DNA of 64,000 nucleotides from Siderastrea siderea (lineage: Eukaryota > Cnidaria > Anthozoa > Scleractinia > Rhizangiidae). Below the pieces are notes generated by a model. That model was given only the letters and a program-made list of their open reading frames with translations. It had not been told where the DNA came from and searched no databases. Position 1 is the stretch's first letter. Each line of letters opens with the position of its first letter. Location of the stretch: contig OZ034968.1 of assembly GCA_964030785.1 (NCBI GenBank), positions 31,643,186-31,707,185 of the forward strand, given 5' to 3'. Both the position numbers and the translations under genes were made by a program. This document shows, one piece after another, positions 28,239 through 35,680 of this stretch.

Positions 28239-29293
28239 TCACACTACCACTTCCCTTTTAAAGTGGAGGGTCAAGAGGGTATGTCCTTCACCAAACTTGG
28301 CCAGATGCCCATTGGTTTCGGCCATCTGAGTTTCCACGATTTCCACCACTTCGTTGCGTACTGGGACATATTGAATATGTCGAGGTTCAAAGTGGGTGGT
28401 GTTTTGTGGTTGGTACTTGATTTCTCGTAAGAGATCGGTGATACGACCCCCTACCATGCTGCTGGTCCCTACATCACAATACACGTGCAAAGGACGCGTG
28501 GAGGGAAATTCCGACGAGGGACGAAAGGTCTGGTTCAAATTCACAAACCGCCAAGGGCACGATAGACTCAACTTCACATAATCCCCCTCCACTTTCCAAA
28601 AGATGGGTTAGTTGGCGGCATCGCGGATATCCGTCGGGGTGGGAATGGTGGAAATGCCTTGAAATTCTTGCAAGAGATTCGGACCTAATCGATACTGACC
28701 GGGGGACACTTGTTCAATCCATCCCATTCTCAGAGCCAAGGTTTTGCCCCATGACACGTGCGCCACTTGTCGTTTGTAATCCACATTGGTGGTATTCAAT
28801 AACAAATCCCCTTCGGAGGTCCATTCAAAGGTCGGGACCAATTTGACGCCATTGTCCTCGGTCCATTTGTTTTTGGGTTGGGTTTGTTTCGCACGGCTTT
28901 GCTCGTAACGGTACACCAGTTGATGAAAAAAGTGCGATACCGTCGACGAAGTCATCTCCTTTCTCATATCTGACCGTAGACAGTGAGTTCGCGACGTTCA
29001 TGGTACCAGACATCGTCCCCTTGATCGTCTGTGTCATGCACCCGTTCGTGCCATCGTACATACAACAGAGGATGGGAATCGCCCACGCCTCCTTCTTCCG
29101 CTATCACTGGAATGGTGGGTAAGGATAAACTCACCATACCCACCATCCATCCTCGTCCCATAAATCGAATGGGTTTAGGCAATCGGTTTCTGAAATGATG
29201 ACTCTTGTTCCCAGGAAACTCTTTGGTACTCGCATGACTCATCAACGTCACGTAAAACGAAGAGTTGGGCACCAACGTCGTTTTTTTAGTCAC
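28239..29293 (-). pseudogene. Broken second copy of the MSFY-type protein
   Basis: Three consecutive frames are colinear with the intact neighbour: 29293-28964 (N-terminal third with SSFYVTLMSHASTKEFPGN), 28967-28608 (middle, with MGWIEQV and GPNLLQEF) and 28607-28239 (C-terminal third with LSCPWRFVNLN and RITDLLREIKY). The first break is a one-base frame change at an overlapping ATGA near 28965. The second is an in-frame TAA at 28610-28608. Most blocks remain recognisable, so the decay is recent. Translation of the pieces as separate chains by reinitiation cannot be excluded. Confidence 0.8.
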
Positions 29294-30446
29294 GTCGTCG
29301 TCGTCTTTTGGGTGGGCTTGTCTCTTTAGTCTTAAGTTGTCGTTTGGGTGGCCTTGTCTTTTTCCTCTGGGGTGGTTGGAGAGACGTCACGTCTTGGCTT
29401 GCAATCCAACTATTGTACTTGTCGGGCAGCCCTTTCCACTTGACCAACCAACGATCTTTTTGTCGCTTAAGTACCTTTTCGATCCGAAATACCTCGGACA
29501 CATGGACTTTTTGTAAATCCTCTTCATAAAACGTACCTTGCACCGGGGTATCATCCCATTCGTGAATCTTATACGTGGGCACGGATCCCGGGACCACACG
29601 ATGCACGACAAACACTTCTTCGGTCCAACCAGGTAAATAGCCTTTTTCAAAGGTACGATGAATCTTGTTGAGACGTACACGATCCCCCACTTTGAATTTA
29701 GGTTTTTTCTGACCTTTCAATCGTTTGGCATACAATCGTTTCCACACCGCTTCTTCGTTGTCCCATGTCACGTCTTGAGGGGCCATACCAATACTTCGAT
29801 GCCGGGTGGCATTATAGCCTTGCACCAACTCGGGTAAGACATCGTCAAACCGTAAGGTGTTGGCCGCAGTAAAATAACGGTACAACCGTTCTTTCAAGGT
29901 GCGATTAAATCGTTCCACCACACTGGCTTTAGCATCCCCTTCGGTGGAAAAATGTTGAATCCCTTGCTCGTCCAGCCATCGTTGAAAGGTCCGATTATAA
30001 AATTCTTTCCCTCGATCCGTTTGCAATCGATTGGGTTGACGTCGTCCTTTCAAAATCTTCTCAAAGGCATGGACCAACGCCACCCCGGTTTTGTCTTTCA
30101 ACGGTTGTACCCACGCGTACTTGGACAAGACATCCACGACGGTCAACAAGTATCGTATACCCCGATTATGTTTGGCCAAACGTTGCACTTCCACTAAATC
30201 CGCGACCCATTGATCATCTAATCCTCCTACAATCACGGGGACGGTGGGAAAACGACGACGTCGTGGCTTATGTAACGTATAGGCCAAATCCCGTTCCAAG
30301 ACCCGTTGAGCTTTTTTCAAGGGGAGACGATGGGCTTTAGCAAACCGTTGCACGCCTCCTAAACTGCCGGGAGCTCGAGGATCGTGGTACCGATTCAACC
30401 ATGGTTGGGAGACCTTTTTCTTTCGAGGGGCCATACTTTCTGGCAT
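29286..30446 (-). CDS. Retrovirus-type (rve) integrase with chromodomain-like tail
   Basis: 386 residues. The catalytic core carries VADLVEVQ (Asp83), LQTDRGKEF (Asp144) and ASVVERFNRTLK (Glu178), an intact D,D,E triad. An SH3-like DNA-binding region follows (about 245-305). A chromodomain-like block, FRIEKVLKRQKDRWLVKWKG with NSWI, lies at about 315-345, and the tail is very basic. In Polintons this enzyme inserts the linear genome and makes 6-bp duplications, as seen here. Chromodomains can steer integration to marked chromatin. It overlaps the previous gene by 52 nt and the next by 8 nt. Confidence 0.93.
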   Translation of the reverse strand: MPESMAPRKKKVSQPWLNRYHDPRAPGSLGGVQRFAKAHRLPLKKAQRVLERDLAYTLHKPRRRRFPTVPVIVGGLDDQWVADLVEVQRLAKHNRGIRYLLTVVDVLSKYAWVQPLKDKTGVALVHAFEKILKGRRQPNRLQTDRGKEFYNRTFQRWLDEQGIQHFSTEGDAKASVVERFNRTLKERLYRYFTAANTLRFDDVLPELVQGYNATRHRSIGMAPQDVTWDNEEAVWKRLYAKRLKGQKKPKFKVGDRVRLNKIHRTFEKGYLPGWTEEVFVVHRVVPGSVPTYKIHEWDDTPVQGTFYEEDLQKVHVSEVFRIEKVLKRQKDRWLVKWKGLPDKYNSWIASQDVTSLQPPQRKKTRPPKRQLKTKETSPPKRRRRRD

Positions 30447-30745
30447 TCATCCCATAAGGTCGGTATGGTGGGGACCGTGTGGGGATGTGCCTTTTGAATG
30501 ATTCGATACCATCGCCAGGCGTTCGGATGAGCTTTTAACCATAAGACAAACACCACCCATCGATACAGGTTGCGGGCGACGTGGGTTTCTTCAAAGAGGT
30601 GGAGAGGATGCGTGTCGTCGGGACATGGGGGTATGGGGATTTTGGCACCGGGTTGATGATCATATAAGACTTGGCAAAGGGTTTGATGACATTGCCATTG
30701 CACCAGGGACAAGACAGAATCCCACGCATAACACACAGACTCCAT
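30395..30745 (-). CDS. Unknown 116-aa protein upstream of integrase
   Basis: Rich in Trp, His and Cys (MESVCYAWDSVLSLVQWQCHQ.., RWVVFVLWLKAHPNAWRWYR). No known domain is recognised and the cysteines do not form clear zinc pairs. It could be helical. Its end overlaps the integrase start by 52 nt, so the two are probably on one transcript. AT-rich sequence with AATAAA on both strands (30747-30775) lies just upstream. Confidence 0.55.
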   Translation of the reverse strand: MESVCYAWDSVLSLVQWQCHQTLCQVLYDHQPGAKIPIPPCPDDTHPLHLFEETHVARNLYRWVVFVLWLKAHPNAWRWYRIIQKAHPHTVPTIPTLWDECQKVWPLERKRSPNHG

Positions 30746-30746
30746 G

Positions 30747-30776
30747 GGCTAAATAAAAAAAAAATTTATTCGTTCT
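30747..30776. terminator. AT-rich bidirectional AATAAA spacer
   Basis: The sequence has AATAAA on the plus strand (about 30751) and AATAAA on the minus strand (about 30768), directly after the stop of 30782-31132. It probably ends the GRF-protein transcript. Confidence 0.5.
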
Positions 30777-30781
30777 CTCAT

Positions 30782-31132
30782 TTAAAAGAGACCTAGACGA
30801 CCACAGGTGATGGCCTCTAGACCTTTCTGCCAGTTCTCAACACTGTCACTGTACTTAGGGGGTGGTGGAGCTGGGGCTACCATCATTTCTTGACGGTTCT
30901 TGAGATCTTGAATTTCTCGCAACAATTGTTTCTCATAATCTGTCAGGGGCCGATCCTCTTTGCTTCGGGCTGCAGAGGGTGGTCCAGGGATGTCTACTCC
31001 ACGTTTGGGATATCCTTGAGCATCACGGTTGGGTGGTTCAGCTTGTTGGTCGGCTTTTTTTGGGGGGATGGTCATGAAACCAAGTCCAGTACTTGGGACC
31101 CAAGGGTTGATCGGCCCATCGGAAGAAGCCAC
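30782..31132 (-). CDS. Proline-rich frame overlapping the GRF zinc-finger gene
   Basis: 116 codons from the ATG at 31132. The first ~30 codons overlap the 3' end of the GRF gene in another frame. The remainder (PPKKADQQAEPPNRDAQGY.., LTDYEKQLLREIQDLKNRQEM) has a proline-rich linker and a probable short coiled coil. A C6A7 run at 31058-31070 lies in the overlap, so this could be the original C-terminal part of the GRF protein reached by a frame change at the run, either by slippage during expression or through an indel. As a separate gene it has no recognised relatives. Confidence 0.5.
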   Translation of the reverse strand: MASSDGPINPWVPSTGLGFMTIPPKKADQQAEPPNRDAQGYPKRGVDIPGPPSAARSKEDRPLTDYEKQLLREIQDLKNRQEMMVAPAPPPPKYSDSVENWQKGLEAITCGRLGLF

Positions 31133-31634
31133 ACGTTTTCTTGGAACAAGTCAGAAACAAGCGATCGGGGTTCTGAATCGAATGACTCTGTTGAAGCGTG
31201 GCGGGTTCACGGCAAAAGCATTGCAAACCACCCCACATGCCCAACACTTCTACATGAGGTTGACTATACACGGCTTTCATATACTCCAGAACTTGATCTT
31301 GTCCACAAAACAGCAAACACGGTTGCATGGGACATTTCACATACTTCCATCCCTTTTGAGATTCTCGGGCCTCCAAACGCACATCATGGCAAGGGCATAC
31401 CATATAATCCACCGAACTGGGAGGATCTTCGGCATACGTCACCATGTATTCAGGTGGGGACACCATATCATTCAATTCTTTCATCATATCTTCCACCGCA
31501 GCTCGAGTGTCGTCCACAGCAGCTCGAGTGTCTTCGACCACTTCGCGCACCACAGGATCACCGTCCACATTCTCTTTCTTTTTCTTCTTCCCCGCAGGGT
31601 GTACGCTTGGCTTTCTCTTCCGATCCACAGACAT
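31038..31634 (-). CDS. GRF-type zinc-finger protein
   Basis: 198 residues from the ATG at 31634. An ATG at 31658 is in frame but lies only about 10 bp from the TATAAAAA box (31667-31674), so the second start is likelier. The lysine-rich N terminus is followed by a duplicated DTRAAV(D/E) heptad-like stretch. Two zinc modules follow: CPCHDVRLEARES..CPMQPCLLF (about 75-110) and CFCREPATLQ..CSKKTCGFFRWAD (about 140-175). The latter fits the GRF finger, found in DNA repair and topoisomerase proteins, where it binds single-stranded DNA. A role in DNA binding or repair is inference. Confidence 0.75.
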   Translation of the reverse strand: MSVDRKRKPSVHPAGKKKKKENVDGDPVVREVVEDTRAAVDDTRAAVEDMMKELNDMVSPPEYMVTYAEDPPSSVDYMVCPCHDVRLEARESQKGWKYVKCPMQPCLLFCGQDQVLEYMKAVYSQPHVEVLGMWGGLQCFCREPATLQQSHSIQNPDRLFLTCSKKTCGFFRWADQPLGPKYWTWFHDHPPKKSRPTS

Positions 31635-31666
31635 CGTGCTCAGAGATTTTTCACCCACCCCATGCC

Positions 31667-31674
31667 TTTTTATA
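31667..31674 (-). promoter_or_regulatory. TATAAAAA box for the GRF gene
   Basis: GGTATAAAAAGGCATG on the minus strand, about 35 bp before the preferred ATG (31634). The block 31680-31800 upstream is shared with the plus-strand SLOG gene and repeats CTCATTGGTCAGCTT-type CCAAT boxes (ATTGGTC at about 31695, 31739 and 31782). Confidence 0.65.
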
Positions 31675-31843
31675 CCTTAGACCCTTACCTGTCATTGGTC
31701 AGCTTATCCTACCCATATAAGGACTTCTCGTGTTCTCATTGGTCAGCTTTTCCCTATCCATAGTGAGTCCTCTCGTGTTCCCATTGGTCCGTTGTCCCTA
31801 TTTAAGACGGTCCCTTGGTCCCTGGATCTTCATTCTCAAAGCC

Positions 31844-32539
31844 ATGCCACCCAACATTGACATGATCGGAGAACACGACATCGATGCTTTGGAACTCCAG
31901 GTTGGCTTTGGCCATGTGGTGTACACTGGGGGAGCCAAAGGTACGGATGAACTGGCCGAACAACTGGCCAAACAGTTTGGGATGCAACTAGAAGTCCTGG
32001 TCCCCCCGAACCATCCTCGAGCTACTTTCATCACCCCGTCGACCGTGGAAGTCTTGATGCTGGCCAACCCCCATCTTCACCAGGCAGCTGAGAAACTAGG
32101 CAAACGAATGCCCGACCATTTTTACACCCTGCAATTGTTGCAACGCAATTATCAAATTGCCAAAAAAGCCCATACCATCTATGCCTTTGGCATCTTGGAA
32201 CAGGATCATAAACGCGTGAAAGGAGGCACCGGTTGGACTGTGCAATTGGCTATGGATCAAGGCAAACCCGTCTACCTCTTTGACATACCCAGTCAATCAT
32301 GGTACCGCTCGGACCATTACTACCAAGTCAATGAGAATGCCGCCACCCTGGTGACAGGCAGTCAATTTGTTCCTTGGGGACCTAAAAAGCCCACCCTTCA
32401 TCAAAGCAGTGCTATCGTGGGATCCCGGGATGTGGACGACAAAACCCGAGCCGAAATTCAAGCCTTATTCAATCGCACGTTCTGTCTACCCGAGAACATT
32501 GATCAATTACGTATGGAACTGGAAGACTTTCATTTGTAA
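31844..32539 (+). CDS. SLOG-fold (YpsA/LOG-like) nucleotide-binding protein
   Basis: 231 residues. VVYTGGAKGTDELAEQLA (about 25-42) and VLVPPNHPRA, then RNYQIAKKAHTIYAFGI, and GGTGWTVQLAMDQGKPVYLFD (from about 127) form the Rossmann-like pattern of the SLOG/YpsA superfamily, which binds nucleotides or their derivatives. Related proteins occur in large DNA viruses and bacterial defence contexts. The ligand here is unknown. A TATTTAAG box at 31799-31806 fits the ATG at 31844. The 3' flank carries five UGUANAUA motifs. No lesion is visible. Confidence 0.75.
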   Translation: MPPNIDMIGEHDIDALELQVGFGHVVYTGGAKGTDELAEQLAKQFGMQLEVLVPPNHPRATFITPSTVEVLMLANPHLHQAAEKLGKRMPDHFYTLQLLQRNYQIAKKAHTIYAFGILEQDHKRVKGGTGWTVQLAMDQGKPVYLFDIPSQSWYRSDHYYQVNENAATLVTGSQFVPWGPKKPTLHQSSAIVGSRDVDDKTRAEIQALFNRTFCLPENIDQLRMELEDFHL

Positions 32540-32540
32540 T

Positions 32541-32688
32541 TGTACATAGTCATTTTTAGTTTTTTATTTTTCAATCTGTACATAGCTTTCTTTTCAATTT
32601 TTTAGTTTTTATTTTTTCCAATCTGTACATAGCTTTTCTTTTACTTTTTATTTTTTCAAACTGTAGATAGCTTTTTCAATTGTAAATA
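32541..32688 (+). promoter_or_regulatory. Five UGUANAUA (Pumilio-type) elements in the 3' UTR of the SLOG gene
   Basis: TGTACATA at 32541, 32577 and 32624, TGTAGATA at 32662 and TGTAAATA at 32681 all match the PUF-protein site UGUANAUA. They lie within 150 bases directly after the stop codon, embedded in T-rich DNA that is itself partly a tandem repeat. PUF proteins repress and destabilise mRNAs in animals. Confidence 0.6.
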
Positions 32689-32689
32689 G

Positions 32690-32873
32690 GTGCGCCCCAC
32701 CCGCGTGGCAAAGAACACGGACAACCATTTGTAAAAAACATCAACTCTTTTTTTTAATTAAAAATTTTAAAAACTGACAACACTGAGTTTGCACTATGAT
32801 CATAAATAATATCTCTTGACTCACAGTAGCCTTGACTCACAATAAAAAAAAACTCAACAGGAATAAAAAATGT
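32690..32873. other. AT-rich spacer between convergent genes
   Basis: A GC-containing GGTGCGCCCCACCCGCGTGG block is followed by A/T-rich sequence with AATAAA on the plus strand at about 32841, probably the polyadenylation signal for the SLOG gene. No gene is seen. Confidence 0.5.
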
Positions 32874-33410
32874 TCAATCTTCTAACACGCGATTCACTGT
32901 CTCCACCGCCTCCCTCTCCATATCCTCCAACCATCGCCTCTCGTCCTCTCGCTGTTTCTCCACTTCTTTAAAAAAATAGGCAATCTCCTGCCAGCGTTCC
33001 CCCGCATGCACTCGTCGCAGGTGGTTAATCAAATAATGATCTAGTTCCTTAAAGTCCCCCAAACTGATGATCCAAAACCTGTCATCCATCGTATACACCA
33101 ACCGTCGACAAATAAACGGAATGATCCTCGTAATGAGTGCCTTGTGCAACATCTTGACGATCACTGGGTGTGGCAATCCACGGGGGTGCCCATTCTCCGT
33201 TTCCACCAAACACAGGACAAACATACGGATGAACGCCGCCACGCGATGTTTGTTGAGGGGGCGCCACGCTTCTTCCCGCCTTTCATACACCCTCCTCGTA
33301 TGGCGGTCCAACGGTGTCAACTCCGGTCCCACTCTCCTCCTCAAACTGTCTTCTCCACTCACATTGATGTCGCTGGCTAGGGAGCCCAAGGGCCTTCTCG
33401 TTTCGGACAT
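32874..33410 (-). CDS. Unknown helical protein, 178 aa
   Basis: A charged N terminus (MSETRRPLGSLAS..) precedes a mostly helical body with AAFIRMFVLCLVE (about 78-90), a histidine/arginine-rich middle and a strongly charged coiled-coil-like tail (EVEKQREDERRWLEDMERE). No domain recognised. A TATATA box on the minus strand at about 33485 lies 75 bp upstream. The interval 33411-33661 separates it from a plus-strand operon, so the two form a second divergent promoter region. Confidence 0.6.
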   Translation of the reverse strand: MSETRRPLGSLASDINVSGEDSLRRRVGPELTPLDRHTRRVYERREEAWRPLNKHRVAAFIRMFVLCLVETENGHPRGLPHPVIVKMLHKALITRIIPFICRRLVYTMDDRFWIISLGDFKELDHYLINHLRRVHAGERWQEIAYFFKEVEKQREDERRWLEDMEREAVETVNRVLED

Positions 33411-33623
33411 TTTCCCTCAACAGACAAAACTTCACTCAGCACAAACTCAAAGCTAGGAGTGACGTCCTGGGGCCTCGCTCGACCTATATACCCCGATCCG
33501 CGCAATGCCTGATGGTCTATCTAAGGAGGGGGGAGGGGGGTCCCCCCACCTCTTCCCCTCTCAAAGCATGATGGGTCTTTCTCTCATTGGCCCATTCCCT
33601 CCCACGTGACCCTTTTGTTTCTC

Positions 33624-33630
33624 TATAAAA
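33624..33630 (+). promoter_or_regulatory. TATAAAA box of the three-gene RING unit
   Basis: TATAAAA is 32 bp before the ATG at 33662, a normal spacing for a first-AUG start. A CACGTGAC box lies about 20 bp upstream at 33603. Confidence 0.75.
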
Positions 33631-33661
33631 AAACCCCTGTCCCATTCCATCTTTCACACTC

Positions 33662-33859
33662 ATGGATGATCCAGTCCTCAGTCCAGAAGCCCAAGAAGTG
33701 ATTGATCGTCTACGAGCCTTGTTGTCTCAACTCGAAAAAGACTTGGAAGAGATCCGCTTCAAAGCTTCTTATTTTGAACTGCTTCGTCTTCACAGTCAAA
33801 AACATCTCAGTCGTAACGAATTGTGTTTATTAACCTTGAAAAACTTCTACCAGTGGTGA
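33662..33859 (+). CDS. Small helical protein, first of a tandem pair (65 aa)
   Basis: SPEAQEVIDRLRALLSQLEKDL forms a coiled coil, then YFELLRLHSQKHLSRNEL and a short C-terminal helix. The next gene encodes a relative (SPQALQIIERLGEI.., FQELCRLRKEG). The function is unknown. The stop TGA is followed at once by the ATG of the next gene (TGAATG). Confidence 0.7.
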   Translation: MDDPVLSPEAQEVIDRLRALLSQLEKDLEEIRFKASYFELLRLHSQKHLSRNELCLLTLKNFYQW

Positions 33860-34066
33860 ATGGGCGACAAAGCCGACAAGATCAGTCCTCAAGCCCTGCA
33901 AATCATAGAACGTTTGGGAGAGATCCGAAAACAAATCCTCGACCTGGTCCAACCCTTGCGTTACCAACTCACTTTTCAAGAACTGTGCCGACTCCGAAAA
34001 GAAGGGATCATCACCCCCACCGAGTTTCAACTCTTGATCAATCCACTCTTTGATCCTTTCGCCTGA
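33860..34066 (+). CDS. Small helical protein, second of the pair (68 aa)
   Basis: It shares the pattern SP(E/Q)A(Q/L)xxI(D/E)RL and the (F/Y)xELxRL block with the upstream gene, so the pair arose by duplication. Its stop overlaps the start of the RING gene (TGATG). The start is fixed by direct contact with the upstream stop. The function is unknown; tight linkage to a RING protein suggests a substrate adaptor or partner, which is inference. Confidence 0.7.
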   Translation: MGDKADKISPQALQIIERLGEIRKQILDLVQPLRYQLTFQELCRLRKEGIITPTEFQLLINPLFDPFA

Positions 34067-34461
34067 TGGCTCAACCCAAACCATGTGTGATCTGTTTGAC
34101 ACCTCTCGCCAATTATACCACGTTGAGGTGTTGTGGTCAACCTTGTCATGTCGCCTGTGCCAACAAATGTCGACAGAACGGTCAGACCCACCTATGCCCT
34201 AGCTGCCACGTTCCTCTTACCGTCCTTGAAGTCCTCCATGAAGAATGGAAAGAAGACCCGGAGTTTGTCCAGCATGTCAAGGACGATTGGAAAAACAATC
34301 CTATATGGTATGGCATTTGTTATGACAACGAGCACGGCCTGGAAGGATTCTGGGGAGAACTCCGAGATCCCTATGAGGGTAACCGCAAAACCCTCTACTT
34401 TCTGGGTCGCACCAAAAGCCTAGCCATTGGACGCATGAAAACCTGTATCAGCTTCTCGTAA
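34066..34461 (+). CDS. RING-finger protein, putative E3 ubiquitin ligase
   Basis: 131 residues. A RING-type zinc domain occupies the first ~50 residues: CVICLTPL, then CCGQPCHVACANKC and CPSCHVPL. The C-terminal 75 residues (EEWKEDPEFVQHVKDDW.., WYGICYDNEHGLEGFWGEL) are conserved-looking but unknown to me. Viral RING proteins often direct host proteins to degradation. The specific target here cannot be told. The gene starts inside the stop codon of the previous gene, and AATAAA follows at 34525. Confidence 0.8.
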   Translation: MAQPKPCVICLTPLANYTTLRCCGQPCHVACANKCRQNGQTHLCPSCHVPLTVLEVLHEEWKEDPEFVQHVKDDWKNNPIWYGICYDNEHGLEGFWGELRDPYEGNRKTLYFLGRTKSLAIGRMKTCISFS

Positions 34462-34524
34462 AAAGGACCCCCATGTTTGGACTCGTTTTTTTTTTCTACT
34501 TGTTGTCAAACAATACGAAGGACC

Positions 34525-34530
34525 AATAAA
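34525..34530 (+). terminator. AATAAA of the RING unit
   Basis: ACCAATAAAAGATG, 64 bases after the RING stop. On the opposite strand, AATAAA at about 34558-34563 serves the convergent gene 34588-35640. Confidence 0.6.
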
Positions 34531-34587
34531 AGATGTTCCATGACAGTTTGTTGTGATCTTTATTAAATGATTCTCTACATAACACAA

Positions 34588-35640
34588 TCATGTTCGTTGA
34601 CTTTTTCTGGAAAGTTCAAGGGTAATGATGGTTCTGCCTTGTTTGAAAGGAGCCGGTTGTCCATTGACTGTTTGAATATCCATGGCAATGCTGTCAAAGA
34701 TGGTTTTGCCAAGAGGAAAATACATCCGTTGCTTGGTATCAAATTGATGATCGGTATTGCCGGCATCCAAGGTACGTAAAAAACCTTTTTCTTGAGTTCC
34801 CACAATGCTCTGTGCAACCAGATCCGTGTAAATCATCAATTGTTGTTGTCCTTGTTGCGGTTTGACCGTTTGCGTGCTGGGAAATGCTTGTCGACTGAGA
34901 TTCGGACCCAAGAACAAATAATAATTGAAATCGGGGTGGGTAAAACTGACGGACACATGACCAAAAGGTGGATATTTGTTGGCAGGACCGGTGGTTACTG
35001 TCCATTTGTGTCGATCGTCATAATCCACGATATTTTTTACCAGATAATGTTTTTCTTCCACAATTCGTTGCGTTGGCGTTCCATCTTTCACCAGTCCCAT
35101 CAGTCCAGCGAATTTCCATTCCATTTCAAATTGCATATTGGCTGGTATGAGTACATACAGGGAATCTAATTCGGGGGCGATGCTTGTATTGGTAATTTTC
35201 ACGTAGGGTTGAGCCAGGTTGAGAGTGGCTAGTTGTTGTTGTTTCGCTTGATCGTCCACGTCCATTTTGGTTATATCCATCATGACTTCCATGTGTTGTT
35301 TTTCCATTTCGTACGCGATGGCGCTCCATGCTTCTTTCAAATTGTAGTAATACCCTGGGGGCAAATGGATTTGTTTGGTCACTTGAATAGGAGCCGTTCC
35401 ATCCGCACGTTTTGGTATGTATCTGATATCTGTTTTCATCCAATGTTTTTGACTATCTTCTTGCGTCCAATTCTGCTTGGTTTGATCTTCCAATTGTTGA
35501 TTAAACCCCGGATGTGAGATATGAACCAAGGCCACTTCCCAATCATCTTCCACCAAATAATATAAATGAGGAAGTATGGCCGTAAATTTTTGTCCCGTGC
35601 CTTGTGCTTGATCACTGACAAGGGTGATGTAAAAACTCAT
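34588..35640 (-). CDS. Third MSFY-type protein (putative minor capsid relative)
   Basis: 350 residues from the ATG at 35640. The open frame extends into the terminal repeat, but the family start MSFYITLVSDQAQG and the TATAAAAA box at 35670-35677 favour this start. The early block DDWEVALVHISHPGF matches the family. The C-terminal parts (GLMGLVKDGTP, LSRQAFPSTQT, QSIVGTQEKGFLRTL, YFPLGKTIFDSIAMDIQT) correspond loosely to the other two copies and are far more diverged. An alternative spike, vertex or receptor-binding role is possible, given its distance from the virion block. Confidence 0.65.
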   Translation of the reverse strand: MSFYITLVSDQAQGTGQKFTAILPHLYYLVEDDWEVALVHISHPGFNQQLEDQTKQNWTQEDSQKHWMKTDIRYIPKRADGTAPIQVTKQIHLPPGYYYNLKEAWSAIAYEMEKQHMEVMMDITKMDVDDQAKQQQLATLNLAQPYVKITNTSIAPELDSLYVLIPANMQFEMEWKFAGLMGLVKDGTPTQRIVEEKHYLVKNIVDYDDRHKWTVTTGPANKYPPFGHVSVSFTHPDFNYYLFLGPNLSRQAFPSTQTVKPQQGQQQLMIYTDLVAQSIVGTQEKGFLRTLDAGNTDHQFDTKQRMYFPLGKTIFDSIAMDIQTVNGQPAPFKQGRTIITLELSRKSQRT

Positions 35641-35669
35641 GGTCACCATCCTAACCCCTTGTGGTTGCC

Positions 35670-35677
35670 TTTTTATA
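35670..35677 (-). promoter_or_regulatory. TATAAAAA box for the right-end gene
   Basis: GGTATAAAAAGGC on the minus strand, 30-37 bp before the ATG at 35640 and just inside the right terminal repeat. The CCAAT and CCGGAAGT boxes of the repeat are directly upstream. Confidence 0.7.
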
Positions 35678-35680
35678 CCT

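Noticed and set aside
29286..30446. Retrovirus or Ty3 element
   Set aside because: The rve integrase stands without gag, protease of the retroviral type, reverse transcriptase or LTRs; the surroundings are Polinton genes.
30890..31763. Plus-strand frames of 244-276 codons
   Set aside because: Antisense to the GRF zinc-finger gene; composition low-complexity, no domain.
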